From Mantis religiosa (Eukaryota; Arthropoda; Insecta; Mantodea; Mantidae), in NCBI GenBank assembly GCA_030765055.1, contig CM060947.1, positions 106,707,894 through 106,771,893 of the forward strand: DNA of 64,000 bases, read 5' to 3'. The notes below the pieces were generated by a model that saw only the letters and a list, made by a program, of their open reading frames with translations, did no database searches and had not been told where the DNA came from. Shown one piece after another: positions 55,108-64,000 of this stretch (the first letter of the stretch is position 1; each line of letters begins with the position of its first letter). A program made the position numbers and the translations under genes.

Positions 55108-55990
55108 TGAGGGCTGATCAACAAGACTGAGACTGATTATTTTACATTGCAATTCAGTGTTTACATGAACTTTTTCAAAGTAGTCCCCTCCTACCTCAAT
55201 GCACTTTTTATAGAATCTCTGCCGTCCTTGAACACATGCTGCAGACCATTCTTTGTCAGGTCCTTGAGAATCGCCTCACTTTTCGAGTACTGCTTCAGAG
55301 TTCTCAAATCAAATACCCCTTATCTTTGCCTTTAGTGATGGGAATAAAAAAAGTCACAGGGTGCAAGATTGGGGCTATAAGGTGGATGTGGTACACAGGT
55401 AATGTTGAATCAAGCCAGAAACTGCATGACTTGATTTGCGATGTGAGGCCATGCATTGTCATGATGAAGTCGCCACCCAGTCCAAGAAAGCTCTGGTCGT
55501 TTCTTTGCTATGTGCTTCCACAGTGCATCCAATACTGACGTGTAGTATGCTGCTGTAACAGTAGTGTGAGGGGGAATTGCATGCTGGTAAATTATTCCAT
55601 TACAGTAAAAAAATGTGATCACCATCACTTTCCCTGCAGATGGAACAACTTTTTCCTTTTTAGTGTTGGAGAATTTGGTAATTTCCACACTGTACTGGCT
55701 TGTTTTCCTTCAGGATCATAATGATGCAGCCATGACTCATCACCAGTGATAATCGAAGCTTAGGGGTAGTCAATTTGAGAACTCTGAAGCAGTGCCCAAG
55801 AAAAGTGAGGCGATTCTCAAGGACCTGACAAAGAATGGTCTGCAGCACGTGTTCAAGGACTGGCAGAGATGCTATAAAAATTGCATTGAAGTAGGAGGAG
55901 ACTAGTTTGAAAAAGGTCATGTAAACATTGAATTGCAGTAATAAACATCTGTGAAAAAAGTCAGTCTCAGTCTTTGTTGATCAGTCCTCA
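55108..55990 (-). mobile_element. rearranged mariner with about 200-bp inverted arms
   Basis: TA dinucleotides (55106-55107 and 55991-55992) flank termini GAGGGCTGATCAACAAGACT and its mirror. The left arm (55108-55313) and right arm (55770-55990) both contain the C-terminal coding end plus TIR of the same mariner, in opposite orientation, so the element has two 3' ends. The core (55688-55410, minus) encodes VMVITFFYCNGIIYQ and LHHDNAWPHIANQVMQFLA (second catalytic Asp, HDNA). The N-terminal half is missing. Confidence 0.85.
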
Positions 55991-56234
55991 TAATTATGGA
56001 TTTTTACAAGCATAAAATTTTTCCAAAAACTTCTAAGAATGTATTTTTCTTTGTTAATGTAAAGAAGCACCCATAGCACATTTATGTTTAAATAGTTCTG
56101 CTCCCTTGCAAAACAGTTTTTAAAGAATGAAATTACTACTATGCGTGATTGGAGGAATTTAGTAACAGTGACATCAAAATTAATCGGAAAAACTATTTGT
56201 AGTCAGTTTATTGACACTTCGTCACTTACGTTTT

Positions 56235-56590
56235 TATATTATCAAGGGATTAGTTTCAGAAGCCTTTGCCTTCATTTTCAATCTCTCTCCAACTAGCATC
56301 TTTTGTCTGCTCTCCTCTCTCTGATGGTGGAACTATGAACTTCTTTATCAAATTATCTACTGGTGGGATTTCAAAGTTCATTACGTGGTCCTTATTTATC
56401 CATATGAATACGTTCTCCCATGTTATCAGTTTATTTTGGTTTATCACTCCTTTTAATGATTTTAGATTTGGATCAATGTCATAATTTTCGTTCCAAAAAT
56501 GAAATGCTACTGCAGACTTATCTTCTTGTTTCATTCTGATGTTTCTAAAATGCTCTTTGATTCTAGACCTTAGAACATCTTTAATTCAGT
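56235..56590 (-). pseudogene. GIY-YIG end of a further PLE
   Basis: Minus strand: RIKEHFRNIRMKQEDKSAVA-like, FHFWNENYDIDPNLKSLKGV, NKLITWENVFIWINKDHVMN and FEIPPVDNLIKKF, the last third of the GIY-YIG domain and C-terminal tail of a PLE distinct from those at 42 and 57 kb. The catalytic GIY and YIG strands are absent. Confidence 0.7.
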
Positions 56591-56799
56591 AGTACCAGTC
56601 ACTTTTGCACCTCTTTCCCTTTGAAATTTTCCTTTTAAAGATATTGATTTATGTGTACAACAGTGGTAACCAATATTTCACCAGTTATAATTTCCAGCAG
56701 TCATCTACATTTTTGGCATTACATGCTTTGCAAATAACACCTGACAATCAAGCTAGGCAAATTATTTGGGCTTGTTCTTTGTTTAGTCGGGGTTCAGGT

Positions 56800-57017
56800 T
56801 ACTTTTCCCACTTTTTATTTCCATCCCTCCCTAACTAGAATAAAAGCTTCATCTCTATTTTGTTTCATCTTCTATATCACTTTCCTCTGTCTCAGGATTC
56901 TCTTCTCTCAAGTGGCAAATCTTCTGTATCAATATTTTTTTCATATTCTTAATCCAGTTGCCCTTAGTGGTAATCATCTTGAAATAAATGGAGAGCTAAT
57001 TTTAAATAATTTGGATT
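56800..57017. repeat. left part of tandem duplication copy 1
   Basis: 56813-57017 matches 58128-58335 (shared CTTCTCTCAAGTGGCAAATC, GAAATAAATGGAGAGCTAAT). With 58037-58125 it makes one copy of a unit of about 300 bp that is directly followed by a second copy; the PLE at 57018 splits copy 1. Confidence 0.8.
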
Positions 57018-57069
57018 AGTACAAAATTGAATCGAGAATATATTGACACATTGCTTCACTCACACTGTT

Positions 57070-57125
57070 TATTCACAGGACATGTTTCAAGAGCTCTTGC
57101 TCCTATCCTCAGCTGATACTCGACT
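57070..57125 (-). ncRNA. hammerhead-ribozyme-like motif in second-lineage PLE tail
   Basis: Minus strand: CAG (57115-57113), CUGAGGA (57112-57106), U, helix II AGGAGC-AAGA-GCUCUU (6 bp), GAAA (57088-57085), palindromic ACAUGU helix III (57085-57080), C (57079), then CUG (57078-57076), which pairs with the first CAG. GUC at the cleavage site is the classic triplet. Sequence outside the core is unrelated to the 43.75-kb motif, so the structure rather than the sequence is conserved. Confidence 0.65.
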
Positions 57126-58034
57126 AGTGCAAGTTGTAGTGGTTTCTTCTTTCTCCGTATTGTCAATAGATGGCGTGATGTACTTGTCAAAGATGTCCGG
57201 TGGTGGAGTTTCAAAATTCATGACTCTATGACGATTTTTGTTAATGAAGATTTTTTCCCATATGGAAAGGTCTATGGGGTGATTAATGTATTTTATTAGA
57301 GATGTTTCCAAATTGATGTCATGTCTAGTATTCAAAAAATGAAAAGCCACTGCTGATTTTTCTGTTTCGCCATTTTTAATGTTTCTCATATGTTCTTTAG
57401 TTCTGATGTTAATATTTCTTTTTGTTTTTCCTATATAAATTTTAGGGCAAGTTTCACATTTGATCTCATAGATTCCTGGTTTTTCTTTGGTAGTGATTGA
57501 ATTTTTGGGAGGGCCTTTTAACAACTTTCTGATATTAAACCTATTTTGAGGTGCAAGAGTTATGTTGTGTTTTGAGAAGATTTTTTGGAATTTGCTATAG
57601 GCTGATGGGTGGAAGGTGAATTTTGTAAAAAGTTTTTTCTCTTTTTCTCCTGTAGGTTCTAGGGTGGTGGTTTCTTTTATTTTCTTAGCTTTGTTGAGTC
57701 TGTTAACAGTTTTGTCTACTAAATTTGGGTTGAAACCGTTGGATATAGCTACTTTTTTTATGTGTAGGTATTCTTCTTGATAATCTTCTCTGTTTAGTGG
57801 AAAGTTGATCATCCGAAAGATTAAACTGTTGAAATTGGCATGTTGGTGTTGTTTTGGGTTGAAACTGTTGTTCTTAATGTAATTATCTGTGTGTGTCGGT
57901 TTCCTGTAGATACCAAAAGTGAGTTTTGTTGTTCATTTTTTTGATCTTGATGTCCAAAAAGGGGAGCACACCATCCTCTTCTGTTTCCAATGTAAATTTT
58001 ATAGCTGGATTTTGTATATTCAAAAGTTTAAGAC
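57087..58034 (-). pseudogene. PLE linker and GIY-YIG endonuclease (second lineage)
   Basis: The minus strand begins with NIQNPAIKFTLETEEDGVLP and a frame-shifted IKKMNNKTHFWYLQETDTHR. An open 241-codon stretch from 57812 follows: MINFPLNREDYQEEYLHIKK, FTFHPSAYSKFQKIF, NITLAPQNRFNIRKLLKGPP, GIYEIKCETCPKIYIGKTKR (GIY-x10-YIG core), NIRTKEHMRNIK and NRHRVMNFETPPPDIF. The nuclease would nick target DNA. The core is complete in this segment, but it has no RT. Confidence 0.82.
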
Positions 58035-58036
58035 CA

Positions 58037-58430
58037 TTTGGATTACTTAGATCATACGTCCTACACATTCCAGACATTGAGAATGACAAATTCAATCATG
58101 TGTTCTCCAATGGAATGCTGAATTTTCCAATTTTTATTTCCATCTCTGCCTAACTATTCTATTTTATTTCATCTATTTTATTTCATCTTCTGTACCACTC
58201 TCCTCTGTCTCAGAATTATCTTCTCTCAAGTGGCAAATCTTCTGCATCAATATATCTTCGTCATATTCTTCATCTAGTTTCCCTTAGTGGTAATCATTTT
58301 GAAATAAATGGAGAGCTAATTTTAAATAATTTAGATTACTTAGATCATTTGTCCTACACATTCCAGACATTGAGAATGACGAATTCAATCATGTGTTCTC
58401 CAATGCATGTCAATGCTGAATTTCCCAAAT
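58037..58430. repeat. rest of copy 1 and copy 2 of the tandem duplication
   Basis: 58037-58125 completes copy 1 and 58128-58430 is copy 2 (CCTACACATTCCAGACATTG occurs at 58059 and 58352). On the minus strand copy 2 keeps a short open end (KLDEEYDEDILMQKICHLRE then EDNSETEESGTEDEIK, stop) that is frameshifted in copy 1; its source is not recognised. Confidence 0.7.
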
Positions 58431-58684
58431 CATGTAATCCAAATAATGATGGCTTATCTAAAACAAACAATACATTGTGGGTAGGATGGTATTGAAAGCT
58501 GGAGTCTTTCAAATTCAGATGCTAAAAAAGTAGTGCAGGAAAAACAAACAGTGGCTTTCTTGATGCACTGTGACAATGGAGAATTACGAAAAGCTAATTT
58601 TTAAACAGATTGTAGTACAATAAAATCATTATAGATTATATTGTTATTAAAATTAATGAAAAATAATTTTATGGAATACATATA

Positions 58685-58941
58685 CACATAATGAAGCTTT
58701 TATTTGTACAGAGATTTGATTTTAGAGTTAACTAGCTTAAGTTTTAGACACAGTATTTATAATTGCACTGGTTCATTAGTTTCCATGGGCTGTTCTTCAT
58801 TCGCATTTTCAGAATTTTTATCCTCGCTATCACTTTCATCTGTTTTCCAAAATGGAGCATTGCTTATTTTCCAATTAAGAAGTTTTGTAAATGCGTCAGT
58901 ATTTCTTGGATCCCCGCAACAATGAAGTAAATGGATGTAAT
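58685..58941 (-). CDS. terminal exon of an unidentified minus-strand gene
   Basis: On the minus strand, acceptor TATTGCTGTTTCAG ends at 58942. Two bases complete a split codon, then 60 codons follow (YIHLLHCCGDPRNTDAFTKL, LNWKISNAPFWKTDESDSED and an acidic tail ending ETNEPVQL), stop TAA at 58759-58757, and AATAAA at 58704-58699, a 3'UTR of roughly 70 nt. Composition, splice signal, stop and poly(A) signal agree, and no repeat is recognised here. The first 30 residues look like the end of a folded domain; the rest is disordered. Upstream exons must lie to the right: a mariner and a LINE fill the next 4 kb and no further exon was found in the window. I do not recognise the protein. Confidence 0.65.
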
Positions 58942-59033
58942 CTGAAACAGCAATATTTCATAAGCAACATTTGCAGTTTATGAATGATCCTATTTGTGGT
59001 AGATCATTTATTTTAGGCTATATTTTATTAATA

Positions 59034-60362
59034 TGAGGGCTGTTCAGTAAAGAATGATCATAATATTTTTACAGTCCCAGTTTCTTGCGCTAGAATCTAA
59101 TTTTATAATAAACTTGCCATAGTAATTTCACTGTGGGTACTCCTGGTTTCTGCTTGTGAGAGGTGGGCAAATAGAGACGAAAGTGAAGCAGATGTGTAAT
59201 AAATACGACTCATCTAAAAATTAATAAATAGAGACATGTTCAGTATCGCCTACTGCAGTAATATAGGTAATGTGTGAGGAACAAAGAGCAGTTTTTAAAT
59301 TCTGCTTTTGTCTCAACAAATCTTCAAATCTTCAGCTGATATCTGTACAATGTTACAGGAGGTCTATGAAGAGTTCATTCTTCCGTACAGCTGAATTAGT
59401 TTTTTTTAAAGAGAGGAGACAATCAACTTCAGAGGAAAGTGGACCCGATGCTCCAGCTACAGAAAAAACTTAAAAAAAAACTTTAAAACTGCTACTATCA
59501 TTATGAGAGAGGATAGATGAATAACCTTAAGAACACTTTCTCAAATACTGAAAATTTCACTGGGTGCCATTCACAATAAGACGTGTCTGTGCACAGTGGG
59601 TTTCAAGAGTGTTAATTCCTGAACAAAAGGACATTTGTGTGGACGTCTGCATACAATTGAAGTTGACATTAGAGGAAGATCAGAGTTTCTTTCAAAGGTA
59701 ATCACTGTTGATGAAACTTATCTGCATCATTTTGATCCTGAGAGCAAACAGCAAAGGTCAGTGTGGAAATTTCCTTCCTCACCAACCCCTCTCCCCAAAA
59801 AAGGGTGATTGCTTCTGCTGGGAGTGTTATGGTCATCTCATTTTTTGACATTCATGGAATTGCTTATCTACATGTTGTACCTGCACACACATCAGTATCT
59901 AAACAGTGCTGTAAACTGCAAGTTGATATCAGGAGCAAAAGACCACATTTCTGAGAAACAGGCAGAGCTGCACCACAGTAATGTACGACTGCATATGCCA
60001 ATGTTGCTGAATATCTCGCAAAAGATATTCGTGAAATGTGTGAAGATGTGAAGTGGATCCCGCACCCTTCCTATAGTCCGAATTTAGCTCTGTGTGACTT
60101 TTTTCTATTCCTTAATGTGAAGAAATACCTTGGGAGGCATCATCTATCATCAGAAGCAGTAGTGTAGGTTGCAGAGGTGATTTTGGATGACCTTTCAAAG
60201 AATGGTTTCCAGCATGTCTTTACAGACTGGCAGAAATGCTAGGATTGGTACACCATATCCAAGTATGACTATTTTGAGAAAGTCCATTAAAATTATGAGG
60301 ATGAGTAAAGGTATGTTGTCAAAAAAAAAAAATTATGATCATTCTGTATTGACCAACCTTCA
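59034..60362 (+). mobile_element. mariner element, near full length, degraded
   Basis: Left terminus TGAGGGCTGTTCAGTAAAGA and a mirrored right terminus (AATTATGATCATTCTGTATT... ending 60362) belong to the same family as the 48.3-kb element. The left TA is intact (59032-59033); the right one is mutated. Length 1.33 kb is typical. It lies in what would be an intron of the minus-strand gene. Confidence 0.85.
59270..60240 (+). pseudogene. mariner transposase, inactivated
   Basis: N-terminal part MCEEQRAVFKFCFCLNKSSN (59270), then frame breaks. The catalytic region has VITVDETYLHHFDPESKQQR (first Asp, 59700) and a mutated second site (LHHSNVRLH where HDNA is expected, near 59970), and SYSPNLALCDFFLF-like at 60068 (third site, Asp to Asn). 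Two of three catalytic aspartates are therefore lost, besides several stops. Confidence 0.8.
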
Positions 60363-60619
60363 TGAGACTGATTAGGATTACCTAATAATTTTAGGTGGCA
60401 TGGAAAGCTATTATAAAGTTTTATTGCAGAATAATAATATCCTTTTTGGAACAGTTTAAAGCTATTTGCTGGTATATGCAGATCGCCTGCATTCCTTGTA
60501 TTTTGTCATTCACAGCAATGTTTGTTGTGAAGTTATAATTTTCTGTAAGATAGCTTAACAGATATTAAATGTATTTTTCAGCAAGAGTAAGAATTTTTTT
60601 GAGTTTTAAATGAAGACCT

Positions 60620-63260
60620 GCAGGAATTAGGAGGTCTAACACCACAAATAATTATATTATGGTTGCTTGGTAGATGTTAAGCAGTTGGCAGTGAAGCCAT
60701 TTGCTCTCTTGCACTCCAGTATTTTGATTTTATGTTGGTATGTTGATTATAGGTTGGGCAGCGGAGTAGGTGACTTCCATCCATATCTTCTTTAAGAAAG
60801 ACACAGGAAATTTTACTATACCAATCCTGAATATATGTTTATTGAGACAATCATGGCCTGTTATGAGTCTAAAAGTTACTACAGAAGATTTTGTTGATAG
60901 TGTACCTGTTGATTCTAGTTATGCTGTTACGTAAATTTTCTCATAGTTTTCCTTTTGTTTGTAATATATTACTTTCTTTAATTTTTGATTATATGTTGAT
61001 ATAATTAGTCTTTGATAGAGTGATAACTTAGTGGTTCAAATGTGTTTGACATAATTTTACTGCCTTTTTTGGCTAGAAATTCAGCTGTTTCATTACCATT
61101 TTTTCCACAATGTGTTGGTATCCATTGAAGTATTACTCTTTTATTTAAATTAACTGTTTTATGATTTTGCAGAATTCTGCAATATTTGGGTTTTTAGGTG
61201 TTATGTCAAATGAAGTTAGTGATATTATATCTGTTTTAGAGTCAAATAATAAATAAACTTTTTCAGATTTAAGTATTTGTTACAGAAGATTTTGTAAGTT
61301 TTGAAGGATTCCCAAAATTTCTCCATCACAATTTGTAGAATTTAAATTTAATATTTTGTAGAAAGATAAGAGTGGGCATAATGCAACAGCACCAGTACCA
61401 CCATTATTTGGTAAGCTGGAGCTGTCAGTGTAAACATGTAGCCATTCATTGGCAGAATGTTTTAAATTTATTGTTTCTAGTGTCATTTGTTTTGGGACAT
61501 GTGAAGAGGTTTCAGATTTTCTAAATTCTTCAGCTAAGTGTAGTTAGTGTTCATCATCAAATAGTTCTAAAGGTTTGATACTTGTTCGTAAGTTTTCTTT
61601 TAAGTAAAAAAGTTTTAATTTTTGTTTGATTTCTTTGACTTTAGTAAGGAAACTTCGTTGAGCTTTTAATTTACTTGTGATTTTCTTCTTTCCCAATCAT
61701 AAGGTAGTCTGATTAATTTTTCATATTGTCTGATGGTTGCTTTTTCAGTGTCAAGATTAAGTCTTGGATATTTGGTAAAATTTGTAGAGCAAATACTGGG
61801 GTAGTTTTGACAGCTCCAGTGACTAGCCGAAGTATATATTTTGCAGAATATTGAGTTTTCGTATATTTACAGTTATTAATATCTCTTCACAATATGTAAG
61901 TGTTAGTTTAACATGCATCTTGTAAAAAATGTTTAAAGTTTGTGTAGTGCTTCTCCATTTCTTACCTGCCAATCTCTTTACTAGTAGTAATTTTGTCTCA
62001 GTTTTTTTCCCCCCCCCCATCTATTATCAGTGTGCTTTTTCCATGTTATTTTGTATAAAAAATAACATCTAAATATTTAGCTTCACATGTTTCTGTGAGA
62101 GCTTTTCCTTCTAGTTGAAGGGAAATACTTAATGGTTTCTTCCTTAGGGTAAATAGTTGATAACCTGTTTTCTGTATATTAATTTTCATTAAATTAATAG
62201 ATGTTTAATTCTGTAAGTTATCAAGGACTGCTGTGCTATATTTATTAACTGTTGATTTTGATTTTTTGGTTTAGAATTCCATAAGACTATATCATCTGCA
62301 AGCATTATTAAGACTCTATTAAGTTAATTGATGGAAATTTATTATTCCTCCATACTAGCTGTGTGTAGATTTAGGTTTTGAACAGAGAGTCAATGCCATG
62401 GCCGGGGCTAGAACTACAGAAAACATACGAGTCAATTAGAGAATTTAATGTCATGACTATTGGCCATGGTAGCTCAAAGGTTAGGAGCGACTGGCCGGAA
62501 ACCGGGAGATCCGTGGTTCAAATCCTGGCATGGCATTGAATTTTTCAGGTTGACTATCTATTAAGACTTTAGTTTGTATTTTTTGTAATTGATATGGAAG
62601 ATCATTGATCTAAATATTAAAGAGTGTGATACTAAGGCTATTACTTTGAGGTATGCCATGGTGTGTCTGTTGATATTTTGATAATTTATCATCATATTTG
62701 GTGGCAATAAAGCATTGAATAATGAATTAATGGAACCAATGTAAACTTTTGCATTGAATTCCTAAAATATTAAGTACATTGAGTAGTTTGTACCTCCAAA
62801 TCATATACCCCTTGAAAATCAATGTTGCCAGTGTCTTCTTTTTTATATAATACATTTCAATCATGTGAGTAAAATTTAAAATCTGTTCATTTTAATTGAA
62901 ATTAAGTTATTTTTTTCTATAAACAAATTTAATTGGTTGGAAATCATTTTTTTCATGATTTTTGATAATATGCTTGTAAGAGCTATTGGACGATAACTTG
63001 AAAAACATTATCTGCTGGTTTGTTTTATTTCAAAATACTATTATTGCTTTTTTCCATTCATTTGGTACTTCTGTATTCTATGACAAGTTATAGAGATTTA
63101 GGAGTCTTAATTTTGCTTTATTTCCCAGATGTTTGATTGAGTTATTAATTACAATATTAATTCTTTAATATTGAATTCTTGATTAAATATATTATTTTTA
63201 AGTTTAACTGTTGATTTTGTGTATTCTTTAATGTTTTTCTTCAGGATTTTTTTGTTGTAT
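60620..63260 (-). pseudogene. minus-strand Jockey/I-like LINE remnant with RNase H, SINE-interrupted
   Basis: From right to left: RT remnants at 63200-62600 (a QGVYDLE-like motif A near 62805 and a PWHTSK-like motif B near 62660, where GxPQGS is usual). RT end at 62190-61830 (NIQKTGYQLFTLRKKPLSIS; HVKLTLTYCEEILI). Then RNase H at 61486-61130 (EWLHVYTDSSSLPNNGGTGA; NLNSTNCDGEILGILQNLQN, with D, E, D positions). A SINE sits at 62322-62565. Related to the RNase H pieces at 22.8 and 35.1 kb. Frames are broken throughout. Confidence 0.65.
62322..62565 (+). repeat. SINE family A, rearranged copy inside LINE
   Basis: The left half (TTAATTGATGGAAATTTATT, ACTAGCTGTGTGTAG, AATGCCATGGCCGGG) is in minus orientation. 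The right half (GGCCATGGTAGCTCAAAGGT with A box; GTGGTTCAAATCC B box; GAATTTTTCAGGTTGACT) is in plus orientation. CTATTAAG flanks both sides (62314-62321 and about 62566-62573), suggesting one insertion event of an already rearranged SINE. Confidence 0.65.
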
Positions 63261-64000
63261 TTTTAGTATTAGCAGATAATTACCATAAAGACTTCTGTTA
63301 CTAACAGGGAGTTAATGATAATGAGATGATGATATTGATGATTCCTGTAATAATAATTAATTGAAGGCTTAAACGAACTGGCCTCAACAAAAGTCTGTTG
63401 TCCAATTTCTCACCATCATATGGGGCTGCTCCTAGTAATTACATATCAATTTTGTAATAATAGAAAGATGACCCTTTAATTGCTTTTATAATCTGAAGAC
63501 TTAAAGGATCCAGTCCAAACAAAATTATGTGATGAACTAAAGGGAAGGGCTCCTCCCCAATAAGCATTGATCAGCTTGGTGAGTTATTGACCTGGACTGA
63601 TATTTATTCATATATCAGATCCGCTCTTTTACCTTTCCTATCCAGTCATCCTTGACTCAAATCTTGTTTTCTTTGACCCTGGTAATATTAGAGTATTCGA
63701 GGCCTAGAAGATCATTTCACTTTCTTATCTGTACATACCTTTCTCCACTTAGGATGATGTAACTGTCATATATGGTATACCCAATTTTAAACGGTTACAA
63801 AAAATTATTAAATAAAAACACTCCAGATAATATGATGTCTCCTAGAAAAAAAAAAAAAAAATTCTGGATGTAAAATAGTTCCCCATTTGGATTTCTGGGG
63901 AGGGGGGTGTTTCTTTTTTTCAAGGAAAACAGTCACAAATAATATGAATAACTCTTTTTTGTAATATAAAAACGTGCTTGCTGGATGATGAATTATCCCA
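63261..64000. other. unassigned sequence at window end
   Basis: A stretch at 63590-63790 (GACCCTGGTAATATTAGAGT, GATGTAACTGTCATATATGG) shares a short block with the centre of the mariner palindrome at 19.77-19.83 kb and looks like an unclassified repeat. No gene recognised. Confidence 0.35.

Larger units (their letters stand above)
57018..58036 (-). mobile_element. Penelope-like element, second lineage, 5'-truncated, with 8-bp target duplication
   Basis: TTTGGATT at 57010-57017 is repeated at 58037-58044. The 1019-bp insert carries, on the minus strand, the RT thumb/linker and the whole GIY-YIG region, then a 3' tail with a hammerhead-like motif at 57076-57115. It is truncated just upstream of the IQNPAIKF block, so RT catalytic motifs are absent. 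Young-looking: the main frame is intact for 241 codons. Confidence 0.88.

Overview
The window looks like a piece of a large, AT-rich, transposon-loaded arthropod genome, probably an insect. The evidence is eukaryotic splice sites with kilobase-scale introns, tRNA-derived SINEs, mariner, Tc1, piggyBac and hAT transposase remnants, a BEL/Pao retrotransposon with a DUF1759-type gag, several non-LTR elements, and at least three lineages of Penelope-like elements (PLEs) with GIY-YIG endonuclease. No bacterial or viral gene organisation is present. The species cannot be fixed from the sequence. Positions 11624-12623 are an assembly gap of exactly 1000 N.

Host genes. The main gene is on the + strand. 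A short coding exon at 28255-28333 carries 52 nt of 5'UTR and a 9-residue start (MVSTRSLRL). It splices in phase 0 across a 9.6-kb intron to a 3-kb terminal exon at 37974-40991. The spliced protein would be 1014 residues: basic N-terminal half, a CxxC...CxxC zinc ribbon, one C2H2 finger, a nuclear localisation signal and a very acidic C-terminal half. Likely 5'UTR exons lie at 16456-16559 and perhaps up to 15861. A second gene on the - strand is represented by its terminal exon (58941 down to about 58685), with acceptor, 60 codons, stop and poly(A) signal. A possible small first coding exon lies at 161-201 (+).

Layout. 1-9.8 kb: intergenic sequence with a tail-only PLE foldback, a decayed repeat-family ORF, an R1/Jockey-type LINE end, a SINE and a PLE copy. 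9.85-12.6 kb: purine satellite and gap. 12.6-14.9 kb: two Tc1 elements, one with both TIRs. 15-28 kb: promoter-proximal region and first long intron, holding SINEs, a rearranged mariner, a piggyBac piece and a 5'-truncated BEL/Pao element carrying two younger insertions with target-site duplications. 28.3-38 kb: second long intron with a hAT-like pseudogene, a LINE, an unclassified repeat ORF and a PLE with a nested LINE fragment. 41.9-46 kb: a PLE with an inverted tail, and a decayed transposase carrying a solo LTR. 46-54 kb: a diverged duplication, a mariner and an RTE-like LINE. 54-64 kb: a SINE, a foldback mariner, PLEs, a near-full-length mariner and a minus-strand LINE.

Two patterns stand out. 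First, hammerhead-ribozyme-like cores (CUGANGA, helix II, GAAA, and a short palindromic or near-palindromic helix III) sit in the 3' tails of several divergent PLEs; the best is at 37265-37310. Second, partial inverted (foldback) duplications are unusually frequent and affect PLEs, mariners, SINEs and anonymous DNA.
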